Assembly: GCA_016867255.1 (NCBI GenBank)
Contig: VGKB01000001.1
Location: 1-40,648, forward strand
Direction: 5' to 3'
DNA from: Candidatus Moraniibacteriota bacterium
GTDB lineage: Bacteria; Patescibacteriota; Minisyncoccia; CAIUEV01
Length of the DNA: 40,648 nt
This document shows positions 6,390 to 14,529 of this stretch, piece after piece. The notes beneath the pieces were generated by a model. That model was not told the DNA's origin, searched no databases, and worked only from the letters and a program-made list of their open reading frames with translations. Made by a program: the position numbers and the translations under genes. How positions within the stretch are numbered: the first letter of the stretch is position 1; every line of letters starts with the position of its first letter.

Positions 6390-7235
6390 ATGCAACTCTC
6401 AATAATCATTCCCGTTTACTACGGTGAAAAAATATTTGAAAAATGCCTGAGTTCTTTATACCCGGATTGCAACGGAAGGTTGGAAAAAGACTGGGAAATT
6501 CTAGCTTTGAATAACGGGTTTGATCCCAAGCGTTGGGAAGAAATAAGAGCCCGCTTTCCGCGAGTGAAATTTTTCGGAGACGGCGGAAAGAACTTGGGAT
6601 TTGCCGCCGGCAACAATTTTCTGCTGAAGAAGGCCAAAGGGAAATACATCCTGATGCTTAATCAGGATGTATTTATCAAGCCGGGAGTAATTAAGAAGCT
6701 AGCTGACTTTCTAGAAAATAATTCCGATTATTCTTGCGTCTCACCTCAACTGCGCTATGGCAACGGTTCAATCCAATCAACCTGCCGGACTTTTCCTAAA
6801 GGATTTTGGTTTTTGTTAACTGACTTTGTGACCAGAGGTAAAGTATACCGGAATTATTATTCCCCCCGAAAAAGCCAGGAAGTGGATCAGCCGATGGCCA
6901 GTTGTCTATTATGGCGGGGAAATATTTTGAAAAAACTGGGTGGATTTGACGCTCACCCGCATTTCTTTCTGTATTTTAATGATGTTGACATAAGCTACAG
7001 GTTGAGCCAAATGGGAGGAAAGACCTATTTTTTATCTTCAGTCCATGCGGTTCATTTACATGGTCAAAGCGCTTATTCGCTAAAGGAGATAAAAAGACTT
7101 TATTTTTGGTGGAAGGGATTAGGAAGGTTTTGGTACAAAAAAGGAGATAACTTTTTTATTGCTTATTTTAAAGCTTTTTGGATTACTTTTTTTTCGGGAT
7201 TATCAAAGCTAATCAAGAGAATTGCCAGCGGTTAG
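6390..7235 (+). CDS. Family 2 glycosyltransferase (rhamnosyltransferase-like)
   Basis: A 281-residue GT2 enzyme of GT-A fold. The N-terminus LSIIIPVYYGE starts the nucleotide-sugar fold. The metal-binding DxD position is NQDV in LMLNQDVFIKPG. The acceptor region has QPMASCLLWRG, then GGFDAHPHFFLYFNDVDISYRL, the pattern seen in rhamnosyl- and related transferases. The C-terminus is hydrophobic and aromatic and may sit on the membrane. It would add a sugar from a nucleotide donor to a surface glycan. The start at 6390 lies 30 bases after the MITE-like element. Confidence 0.88.
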   Translation: MQLSIIIPVYYGEKIFEKCLSSLYPDCNGRLEKDWEILALNNGFDPKRWEEIRARFPRVKFFGDGGKNLGFAAGNNFLLKKAKGKYILMLNQDVFIKPGVIKKLADFLENNSDYSCVSPQLRYGNGSIQSTCRTFPKGFWFLLTDFVTRGKVYRNYYSPRKSQEVDQPMASCLLWRGNILKKLGGFDAHPHFFLYFNDVDISYRLSQMGGKTYFLSSVHAVHLHGQSAYSLKEIKRLYFWWKGLGRFWYKKGDNFFIAYFKAFWITFFSGLSKLIKRIASG

Positions 7236-7355
7236 CCCGATTGGCTTTATTGATGATGTGAAACCGCTATAGCCGCATCCAGATACCTTTCCAGCTTTTT
7301 GCGGAAATTAAATTTGTGTAATAAGGTAGAAAACGCCCTCGTATTTTTGGGCATA

Positions 7356-7502
7356 AGAAACTGTAGACAATCATCCCACCTCTAAGGATGGGAGGGAAGG
7401 GTTCCCGAGGAATGTTCCAGCGTCACCAAAACATCCTTGTTCTAGGCACTCTCCCGAGACGATGTTTTTCCAAGAGATATCACCCCATTGTCTACAGATT
7501 CT
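7356..7502 (-). ncRNA. Inverted-repeat-bounded structured element, candidate ncRNA or MITE
   Basis: The ends AGAAACTGTAGACAAT (7356-7371) and its inverse ATTGTCTACAGATTCT (7487-7502) match at 15 of 16 positions. The interior can fold: CATCCCACC with GGTGGGATG-type pairing near one end, and AAAACATC with GATGTTTT. A good promoter (7585-7558) reads into it on the minus strand. A GCCC...GGGC hairpin followed by GTTTTC lies beyond it (about 7352-7330). A 62-codon frame across it has no recognisable domain. It could be a stable RNA whose ends pair, or a transposon remnant. The rest of 7236-7688 shows no gene. Confidence 0.5.
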
Positions 7503-7557
7503 TTTAGCCAAAATGCGGGGGCGTGGTTGTTTTCGGCCATTTTTTGTAGAACGTGTC

Positions 7558-7585
7558 ATTAAAGCACCACTTTATGTTTTGTCAA
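7558..7585 (-). promoter_or_regulatory. Promoter reading into the structured element
   Basis: Minus-strand TTGACA (7585-7580) and TTTAAT (7563-7558) with a 16-base spacer. No convincing gene start follows. The only product would be the structured RNA spanning 7502-7356. Confidence 0.6.
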
Positions 7586-7688
7586 GAATTTTTAGCCTTA
7601 AAATTCCAGGGTAAGACTTGAGACTTGCCTGCCAGAGACACTCTCCATAGGCGAGTTCGCCTTTGGCGAAAAACATGAAACTTGAAAC

Positions 7689-8129
7689 ATGAAACTTGAA
7701 ACACAAAAGCAAAGGGAAAAAAATCAAAAAGAAAATTATCTCGGCATTGACTTTGGAACGAAAAAGATTGGTCTGGCGCTGGCTCCGAGAGGCGCTTTGG
7801 CGTTAAAGTTTTTAGTTATACCCAACGATAAAGATCTTTTCTTTAAGCTCAGTCAAATTGTTGAAGAGCACGCCATCAACTTCGTTGTGGTTGGAAAACC
7901 GCTTAATATGGACGGTGCCGAATCAAAACTGGGGAGCGAAGTAGAGAATTTTGTGGGGAAACTAGAAGAGATTATCCCAACTCCAATCGTCACCTATGAC
8001 GAAAGATTTTCTACAGGAGAAGCCAAAAGAAATCTTCCGAAGGAAAATCTGGAAGATGCTGAAGCGGCAAGAATAATTCTCCAAGGGTATCTGGATAATA
8101 TCCAAGCTCAAAATCCCAATATCAAATAA
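7689..8129 (+). CDS. ruvX: RuvX/YqgF putative Holliday junction resolvase
   Basis: A 146-residue RNase H-fold protein of the YqgF/RuvX family, normally about 138-150 residues. Motifs are YLGIDFGTKKIGLAL (first catalytic Asp at 21), VVVGKPLNMDG, TYDERFST (catalytic Glu) and DAEAARIILQGYLD (last Asp). Family members process recombination intermediates and/or the 5' end of pre-16S rRNA. The first codons (MKLETQ) are written by the ATGAAACTTGAAAC repeat, and no other start codon is available before the conserved core. The repeat therefore appears to supply the start. Confidence 0.88.
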   Translation: MKLETQKQREKNQKENYLGIDFGTKKIGLALAPRGALALKFLVIPNDKDLFFKLSQIVEEHAINFVVVGKPLNMDGAESKLGSEVENFVGKLEEIIPTPIVTYDERFSTGEAKRNLPKENLEDAEAARIILQGYLDNIQAQNPNIK

Positions 8130-8270
8130 AATCCTTAAACCCCAAGTCTTAATTATTTCCCGACAGGGATTTGGGAATTTTCTAAAACGGTGTTATTTTA
8201 AAAAAGAAGGAAAAGTTAATTTAAAATCCATCAAAGCCGAAAAACCCTTTCTTTATCGCGTATCGCATAA

Positions 8271-8349
8271 GACGGCTAACCTTGGGTAAAATGGTTTTTG
8301 CCCTTAGGTTGTAATTGCTCTGCCCCGTCATTGGACAGCAGAGTTTTTT
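8271..8349 (+). promoter_or_regulatory. Leader with competing hairpins and a terminator before nrdD
   Basis: A strong hairpin pairs AACCT/AGGTT (8278-8282, 8306-8310) and GGGTAAA with TTTGCCC (8284-8303). A terminator-like hairpin pairs CTCTGC (8318-8323) with GCAGAG (8338-8343), followed by TTTTTT. GACGG (8271-8275) can instead pair with CCGTC (8325-8329), which lies in the terminator loop. The two folds would compete. This layout suggests transcription attenuation or a riboswitch-like control of nrdD. No known riboswitch consensus was recognised. Confidence 0.5.
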
Positions 8350-8367
8350 GTACCAAATTTTATTTTA

Positions 8368-10398
8368 ATGCCCGACGAAACTAAAACTGATACCAAAACT
8401 AAACAATCTGCTCTTAACTTGGATCTTAGTTCTGATGTGACTGACAAAGCGCTATTTGTCCGAACCAGCGAGGACGAGTTGGAGAAGTGGGATATTTCCC
8501 GAATCACCGACAGCATTGCGAAAGAGACTGGCATTAGTCAGCGGATCGCCGCGGAAATCGCTCAAGAAGTAGAGAGCCAAATCTTTGAAGGCAAGATAAA
8601 ATTTATCACCGCCCGCCTTATTCGGGAACTGGTCTTGGGCCAGCTTTTGGATCGGGGGTTGGAAGAAGCTCATAAACGTTACAGCCGTTTGGGTTTTCCA
8701 ATTTATGACGTCCAGCAGATTATTGAAAATGAAACCAACAAAGATAATGCTAATGTGCCCCACGGTCCCGAAGCCACCAACTTGACTTTAGCCGAAGGCA
8801 TAAAGAAAGAATATGCGCTGCTGCGGGTTTTTTCGCCGGACGTAAGCGATGCTCACGCTCGCGGGGACATTCACTTGCACGATCTGGGAATGATTGATCG
8901 GCCATACTGCTCCGGCCAGTCATTGGAATATGTCAAAAAATACGGATTGGATCTTACCTCTTCCCTTTCCCAAGCTAAGCCGGCTAAACATCCAGAAGTG
9001 TTGATCGCCCATCTTATTAAACTCTCCGCGGCGCTCCAATGCCATTTTTCCGGCGCGATTGGCTGGGACGCGGTGAATATTTTTCTAGCTCCTTATCTTG
9101 AGGGACGGGATGAAAAATCCATAAAACAGCTGGCCCAAGTCTTGATTTATGAATTTTCCCAACAGGCGGTGGCGCGGGGAGGGCAGGCAATTTTTTCCGA
9201 CATCAATCTTTACTGGGAAATTCCCAGCCACTTTGAAGATGTTCCCGCCATTGGGCCGGGCGGGAAATATACCGGCAAAACTTATAAGGAATATTTGAAA
9301 GAATCTCAAGCTTTCTTCAGAGGGCTTTTTGAAGTTTATCTGGAAGGCGACGGTTCAGGACGCCCCTTTTTCTTCCCCAAGCCCTTAGTGCACATTACGG
9401 AAAAGTTTTTCCAGGCCCCCGGGCACGAAGAATGCTTGGAAATGCTTTCCCGGGTAGCGGCGGAGAAAGGCAACACTTATTTTGTTTTTGATCGGAGAAA
9501 CGAAGCTAAGATTTCCGAATGCTGTCGGTTGTCTTTTAAACTGGAAAAAAGCGATATTGAAGACGCTAAAAAGCCATGGCGCATGCGTTATTCCGCCTTG
9601 CAGAATATTTCTCTTAATTTGCCGCGCATTGCTTATCGAGCGGGCGGCAACGATGAGGTTTTGTTTAGTTACTTAAAAAACATGATGGAGACAGCCGTGA
9701 AGGCCCACCGCCAGAAAAGGGTTTTTCTTGAACATCTGCTTAAGAAGGGATCCGACGGTCCACTTGGGCTTCTGGCAATCAAAAAACCGGACGACGAACA
9801 TCCCTACTTGCGCTTGCATCGCGTGACCCATCTTATTGGCATTGTGGGGCTTAATGAGATGGTGCAATACCACTTAGGGGAAGAGTTGCATGAAGGAAGA
9901 CAAGCCGTTAAATTTGGACTCAAGGTGATTGCTTACCTCAAGCTTCTTTGTGAAAAACTTTCGGCGCGTTACGGCATCCGCCTAGTTTTGGAGCAGACGC
10001 CGGCCGAGACTACCGCCTACCGTTTTGCCAAACTGGATCTCCGCTGGTATAGCCGGGCAGCCCGAAGCGTTGCTAAAGGAAATTTAACAAAGGGCGAAGT
10101 TTATTACACCAATTCAACCCAAATCAATGTGGGCGCGGAATTTGATCCATTGGAACGCATTCGTCGGGAGGGATTATTCCATCCGTTGATTGAAGCGGGC
10201 GCGCTTACCCACATTTGGCTGGGTGAATCTCGTCCGCCTGCCAAAGGTATCGCGGCTTTGGTGGAAAAAAGTTTCCGCTTGACGGAAAATGCCCAGGTGG
10301 CTTTCTCTCCGGAGTTTATCTATTGCGATGATTGTGGATTCATTAAGCGTGGCACCTTGCGAGAAGGCAGTCAAGAGCCGCTGCTGCCGGAAAAATAA
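8368..10398 (+). CDS. nrdD: Anaerobic (class III) ribonucleoside-triphosphate reductase, C-terminally truncated
   Basis: A 676-residue NrdD, the oxygen-sensitive enzyme that makes deoxynucleotides. An N-terminal ATP-cone-like region (residues about 30-110) precedes the ten-stranded barrel. Active-site cysteine motifs are seen at HDLGMIDRPYCSG (C181) and KISECCRL (C385-C386). The C-terminal part has YYTNSTQINV, HIWLGESRPP and FSPEFIYCDDCG (C653, C656). Family members continue with a second CPxC zinc pair and the RVxGY glycyl-radical loop. Here the protein stops 20 residues after C656 with neither. No other frame downstream restores them, and no activase gene (nrdG) is in view. The enzyme may be inactive, or the radical loop may lie elsewhere. 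Confidence 0.85.
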   Translation: MPDETKTDTKTKQSALNLDLSSDVTDKALFVRTSEDELEKWDISRITDSIAKETGISQRIAAEIAQEVESQIFEGKIKFITARLIRELVLGQLLDRGLEEAHKRYSRLGFPIYDVQQIIENETNKDNANVPHGPEATNLTLAEGIKKEYALLRVFSPDVSDAHARGDIHLHDLGMIDRPYCSGQSLEYVKKYGLDLTSSLSQAKPAKHPEVLIAHLIKLSAALQCHFSGAIGWDAVNIFLAPYLEGRDEKSIKQLAQVLIYEFSQQAVARGGQAIFSDINLYWEIPSHFEDVPAIGPGGKYTGKTYKEYLKESQAFFRGLFEVYLEGDGSGRPFFFPKPLVHITEKFFQAPGHEECLEMLSRVAAEKGNTYFVFDRRNEAKISECCRLSFKLEKSDIEDAKKPWRMRYSALQNISLNLPRIAYRAGGNDEVLFSYLKNMMETAVKAHRQKRVFLEHLLKKGSDGPLGLLAIKKPDDEHPYLRLHRVTHLIGIVGLNEMVQYHLGEELHEGRQAVKFGLKVIAYLKLLCEKLSARYGIRLVLEQTPAETTAYRFAKLDLRWYSRAARSVAKGNLTKGEVYYTNSTQINVGAEFDPLERIRREGLFHPLIEAGALTHIWLGESRPPAKGIAALVEKSFRLTENAQVAFSPEFIYCDDCGFIKRGTLREGSQEPLLPEK

Positions 10399-10506
10399 GC
10401 TAGTCTGTTGTCGTTTTTAGTTTAAGTTTCGCAACCATCTTAATCCGTTTTTTAAACGGGACTATTTCTTCTGTAAAAACATTCGAATCTTCCTGGATCT
10501 TCCAGT

Positions 10507-10525
10507 CCCCCGACTAGATCGGGGG
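10507..10525. repeat. Small palindromic repeat (CCCCCGA...TCGGGGG)
   Basis: CCCCCGA (10507-10513), a five-base loop CTAGA, then TCGGGGG (10519-10525). It lies in the 213-base gap between nrdD and leuS, which is otherwise without genes. It has the form of a REP-like intergenic palindrome. There is no T-tract, so it is not a typical terminator. Confidence 0.55.
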
Positions 10526-10611
10526 CTGAGGATGACAATAAAAATTTACAAATCGCAATATAAGTGGTAGTTATTACTTAAAATCTACTTTTTTAAACCA
10601 ATTGCTTGCCA

Positions 10612-13600
10612 ATGAAAAAATATAATCCGGCGAAAATTGAGCCGAAATGGCAAAAATTTTGGGAGAAAAACCCTAAGCTTTATGCTGCCGAGGACGGAAG
10701 CCGAAAGCGCAAATTCTACTGCCTTTCAATGTTCCCCTACCCCTCCGGCGAGGGCTTGCACGTGGGCCACGCGGAATCTTACACGGCCACTGATATTTAC
10801 GCCCGTATGAAAAGGATGCAGGGGTTTAACGTGCTTTATCCCATTGGCTGGGACGCCTTTGGGCTGCCGGCGGAAAATTATGCCATAAAAATCAAAACTC
10901 ATCCGGCCGAATCAACCGAAAAAAGCATCAAGAATTATACCCGGCAGCTTAACGCGCTTGGTTTGAGCTATGACTGGAGCCGGGAAATTGACAGCTCCTC
11001 TCCCGAATACTATCGTTTTACCCAGTGGTTTTTTTTGTTGCTTTACAAACAGGGGTTGGCTTATCGGCAGAAGGCCCGGGCCAACTGGTGTCCCAGCTGC
11101 CGGACTACTCTTGCTAACGAGCAGGTAGTGGCGGGGCGTTGTGAAAGATGCGAGTCACTGGTTATCCAAAAAAAGCTGGATCAATGGTTTTTTAAAATCA
11201 CTAAGTACGCCGACCAGTTACTTGCGGACCTTGTGAAAGTTGACTGGCCGGAGAGCATCAAGGAAATTCAGAGAAACTGGATTGGCCGCAGCAGAGGAAT
11301 GGAACTAATATTTGAACTTAAGAAAGTAACCTCCAAGGAAGAGAAATTTTTTTCCGATTCGGAAAAAAATAATCTTGAAATTGCGGCGAAACTGCAAAAT
11401 ATCCCCACAGCGGCTCGGGTAAAAGTTTTTACTACCCGGCCCGACACCATTTTTGGCGCGACTTTTATGGTACTGGCGCCGGACGGAGAATCCTTGAAAC
11501 AATTGTACAAATTAGCCGCCAATAAAAACAAAATAAAGGCTTATCGGTTAGGCGCTTTGAGAAAAAACGAAATGCAACGCACCCAACTCAACCGGGAGAA
11601 AACCGGAATTCCTTTACGGGGGCTTATAGCGGTTAACCCGGTAAGCGGCCGGCCAATCCCCGTCTGGGTGGGCGATTATGTAATGGGCGACTACGGCAGC
11701 GGCGCGATTATGGCAGTACCCGCTCACGACGAGCGCGATTTTGAATTTGCTATGCGGCATAACTTACCGGTGGAAAGGGTGATTTACCAGGAGAAAAAAT
11801 ATTGGGCTTTCTTAAATCTTTCTTTTTTGAGAAACAGCCGCAAGGTTTTGGAAACGTTGAAGGATAGATATCCGCTTCAAGCACTAAACATTATTGGTAA
11901 AGGGTACCGAGTGTCTCCCGTAAAAACTCAAAAATCCAAATTGCCTTATGGGATAGCGGTGGAAATGAACGGTGCAAATGAGGTGGGGGAATACATTAAA
12001 ATTATTCAGCCGGAACTTAAAGCAAACTTTTGGAGTGAGATAGCCGGCGGGAAATATTTACAGTTTGTTTTTGCCAAAGAGGTCGTAAGGGATAATTCCG
12101 AAGAAGAAAAGAAAAAACTGCAGCATTGCCTTAAAAATGCGGTTAAACTTCTCTCCGGAAGAAACAGCTTTGATCCTCGTTTAAATCTCGTAAAAAAGGT
12201 CATTGGGGAGAAAGATTTTTACGCCGATTATATTTTTTGGACGATTCCAGTCACGGCTCTGCGGGCAGCCGTTTGCTATGCGGAGAAAAGCGGCCGTGTC
12301 TTTAACTCTCCTTTAATAAATGGAGTTAGCGTGGAAAAGGGGTGGGAGCGAATTTGCAAATGGGCAAGGGAGAGAAATATTGGCCGGGGGATAGTCAACT
12401 ACCGTCTCCGGGATTGGTTAGTTTCCCGCCAGCGTTATTGGGGGGCTCCAATCCCGATAATTTATTGCGCGAAATGCGGCACGGTGCCGGTGCCGGAGAA
12501 AGATTTGCCGGTGGAATTACCTAGGGAGGTAGATTTCGTGCCAACCGGAGAATCTCCCTTGAAAAACCTAAAGAGTTTTTATCAAACCAAATGCCCCAAA
12601 TGTGGTGGGGAAGCCAGGAGAGAGGTTGACACTATGGATACCTTCGTTTGCTCCAGTTGGTACTATTATCGTTATCTGGACCCGAAGAACGATAAGGAAT
12701 TCGCCGGCCAGGACAAAATTCGGCGGTTTATGCCGGTAGATCTTTACGTTGGCGGTGTGGAGCACGCCGTTTTGCATCTGCTTTATTCAAGGTTTTTTAC
12801 CAAATTTTTGCGAGATACCGGCTATGTGGACTTTCCGGAGCCTTTCTTGAAGTTGCGCAACCAGGGAATTGTTTTAGGGCCTGACCACAACAAGATGTCC
12901 AAAAGCAAAGGTAATGTAATCAATCCCGATCAGATTATAGCGGAACTGGGCGCCGATACCCTGCGCCTTTATGAGATGTTCATGGGCCCTCTGGAGGAGA
13001 TGAAACCTTGGGATCCCAAAGGGATAATGGGAGTGCGCCGTTTTTTGGAAAAAGTATGGGAGATGCAAGGAAAAGTACAAAGTGTAAAGCATGCCCCGTA
13101 CTTTGATACGAGGTACAAAGTACAAAGCCAAGAGTCTGGAGATACGGTAAATAATAACTTAAAGATCAAGAAAATATTACACCAGACGATAAAAAAAGTG
13201 ACGGATGACATTGAGGCGTTGGCTTTTAACACGGCGATCAGCCAGATGATGATTCTGGTGAATGAATGGCGGGCGGAGAAAGAAATTGACCGCTCCGAGT
13301 TTGAGTTATTTTTGCGGATTTTAGCTCCCTTCGCGCCTCACTTGGCTGAGGAAATTTGGGAAGAGCTAGGCAATAAAAACAGTATTTTCGCTGCGGAATG
13401 GCCTCGGCCGCAAGAGAAATTTTTGGTTACTGACGAGGTAACGCTGGTCGTTCAAATTAACGGCAAAAAAAGAGACGCGATAAAGATATCTCCCAATATT
13501 ACGGAAGCGGAAGCGAAAAAGATTGTCTTGGCACTTCCCAGAATAAAAGATTACTTGGGCGGTAAAATACTGCGCCGCTGGGTTTATATTCCCGGGAAAA

Positions 13601-13620
13601 TTGTGAACATTGTTACGTGA
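10612..13620 (+). CDS. leuS: Leucyl-tRNA synthetase
   Basis: A class I synthetase that charges tRNA-Leu. HVGH (HIGH) is at residues 50-53 and KMSKS at 761-765. Zinc-type knuckles are seen in CPSC...CERC (near 163-185) and CAKC...CPKC (near 620-670). The CP1 editing domain includes the TTRPDTIFGATFMVLAP motif and AVPAHDERDFEFA. C-terminal residues resemble the usual small alpha-beta domain (VQINGKKRD). At 1002 residues it is about 140 longer than the E. coli enzyme, largely through extra sequence between the HDERD motif and NYRLRDWLVSRQRYWG. The ATG at 10612 is preferred over an in-frame TTG at 10606. Confidence 0.97.
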   Translation: MKKYNPAKIEPKWQKFWEKNPKLYAAEDGSRKRKFYCLSMFPYPSGEGLHVGHAESYTATDIYARMKRMQGFNVLYPIGWDAFGLPAENYAIKIKTHPAESTEKSIKNYTRQLNALGLSYDWSREIDSSSPEYYRFTQWFFLLLYKQGLAYRQKARANWCPSCRTTLANEQVVAGRCERCESLVIQKKLDQWFFKITKYADQLLADLVKVDWPESIKEIQRNWIGRSRGMELIFELKKVTSKEEKFFSDSEKNNLEIAAKLQNIPTAARVKVFTTRPDTIFGATFMVLAPDGESLKQLYKLAANKNKIKAYRLGALRKNEMQRTQLNREKTGIPLRGLIAVNPVSGRPIPVWVGDYVMGDYGSGAIMAVPAHDERDFEFAMRHNLPVERVIYQEKKYWAFLNLSFLRNSRKVLETLKDRYPLQALNIIGKGYRVSPVKTQKSKLPYGIAVEMNGANEVGEYIKIIQPELKANFWSEIAGGKYLQFVFAKEVVRDNSEEEKKKLQHCLKNAVKLLSGRNSFDPRLNLVKKVIGEKDFYADYIFWTIPVTALRAAVCYAEKSGRVFNSPLINGVSVEKGWERICKWARERNIGRGIVNYRLRDWLVSRQRYWGAPIPIIYCAKCGTVPVPEKDLPVELPREVDFVPTGESPLKNLKSFYQTKCPKCGGEARREVDTMDTFVCSSWYYYRYLDPKNDKEFAGQDKIRRFMPVDLYVGGVEHAVLHLLYSRFFTKFLRDTGYVDFPEPFLKLRNQGIVLGPDHNKMSKSKGNVINPDQIIAELGADTLRLYEMFMGPLEEMKPWDPKGIMGVRRFLEKVWEMQGKVQSVKHAPYFDTRYKVQSQESGDTVNNNLKIKKILHQTIKKVTDDIEALAFNTAISQMMILVNEWRAEKEIDRSEFELFLRILAPFAPHLAEEIWEELGNKNSIFAAEWPRPQEKFLVTDEVTLVVQINGKKRDAIKISPNITEAEAKKIVLALPRIKDYLGGKILRRWVYIPGKIVNIVT

Positions 13621-13643
13621 TGGGATGTGAAGAAATGAGATGG

Positions 13644-13672
13644 AACAAGAGGAGGTGTTTTTCTTGTTTTAT
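13644..13672 (+). terminator. Intrinsic terminator downstream of leuS
   Basis: AACAAGA (13644-13650) pairs with TCTTGTT (13662-13668) around an 11-base loop, followed by TTATTATATT. The stem is AT-rich and the tail interrupted, so efficiency is uncertain. Confidence 0.5.
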
Positions 13673-13683
13673 TATATTCTGAT

Positions 13684-13840
13684 GGTTACAAAACTCCCCC
13701 TTTTAATTTTTTTGTGGGACGCCCGCCTGCGCCGATCTGCCTGCCGGCAGGCAGGGGCTTCGGCGGGCAGGTCGCCTGCGAGGCATTAACTGCAATGCGA
13801 GCTAGATACAAAAAAATTAAAAAAGTTGAGTTTTGTAACT
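13684..13840 (-). mobile_element. 157-bp MITE-like element, copy 2 (inverted)
   Basis: The reverse complement of this segment is nearly identical to 6204-6360 and has the same length. The ends are GGTTACAAAACTC (13684-13696) and GAGTTTTGTAACT (13828-13840), with the same central CTGCCTGCCGGCAGGCAG palindrome. Differences are confined to a few positions near the ends. It sits between leuS and an unrelated minus-strand gene. Confidence 0.85.
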
Positions 13841-13853
13841 ATCTAATTTAGTT

Positions 13854-14399
13854 TTATCTTTCTTTCGCTGAGGCAGTTTCCAGAGGAGGATAAAATAACT
13901 TGGAAGAGTCAAAGGCAAATGCGTAAGCCCAGGGAATGTTGCTCTCTTTGGGGTTTATCCTGACGGCGCGAAAGGGATAATATTTTCTGATTCTTTTTGA
14001 TTCTCCTTGATATTCCAGTTTCCCGTTTTCGTACAAAAAAGAGAGGTTTTTTATTTCACGATTTTTAACGAAAAAAGACGGGCTGCGGGTTGTCTGGCCT
14101 TTTACGCCAATCTCAATGTTAACGGATTGGCCGGGGAAAATATTTTCAAAACTGCCGTATCTCCCCAACGCATTTTCTTGCGGAATGTTTTTTACGAAAA
14201 TTTGGGCGGACACGTCACTGTCTTTGTTAACTCCTTTTACCGTATAAAAAACTAAAGGCCCGGACTGGTCCGGGTCTTCTTTTTTATCTATTTTCCACCA
14301 GTCTTCTCTTTCAAAGTAACGCATTCCCCCGAGGATGATCGTTGTTACGATCAATGAACTTAAAACACTCTTCCAAATGTCCTCAATCAGTTTGTCCAT
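13854..14399 (-). CDS. Unknown membrane-anchored protein
   Basis: A 181-residue protein not recognised. It has one N-terminal membrane segment (residues about 9-27, SVLSSLIVTTIILGGMRYF) followed by a soluble domain rich in beta-strand-forming residues. No catalytic motif is seen. It ends a few bases from MITE-like copy 2. It lies on the same strand as lexA, 130 bases downstream of it, but the stretch between shows no gene. Confidence 0.65.
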   Translation of the reverse strand: MDKLIEDIWKSVLSSLIVTTIILGGMRYFEREDWWKIDKKEDPDQSGPLVFYTVKGVNKDSDVSAQIFVKNIPQENALGRYGSFENIFPGQSVNIEIGVKGQTTRSPSFFVKNREIKNLSFLYENGKLEYQGESKRIRKYYPFRAVRINPKESNIPWAYAFAFDSSKLFYPPLETASAKER

Positions 14400-14529
14400 A
14401 GGCGGGGGAAATAATTATTCCTCTTTTTATTTTAAAGAGGATTTTATTTTTAGGCAAAACTAGAAAATATTTTCCATTTTTTCCTCATTAATAAAGCATA
14501 TTTTAAAAAATTCATCTAATTTACACCGC

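Noticed and set aside
7371..7559. 62-codon minus-strand frame across the inverted-repeat element
   Set aside because: Its ATG falls at the -10 region of the promoter, and the peptide follows the palindromic element rather than a protein-like pattern.
8452..8763. 103-codon minus-strand frame inside nrdD
   Set aside because: Antisense to conserved NrdD sequence with no start signal.
10399..10611. Continuation of NrdD in another frame
   Set aside because: The alternative frames contain scattered Cys codons but no CPxC spacing and no glycyl-radical motif.
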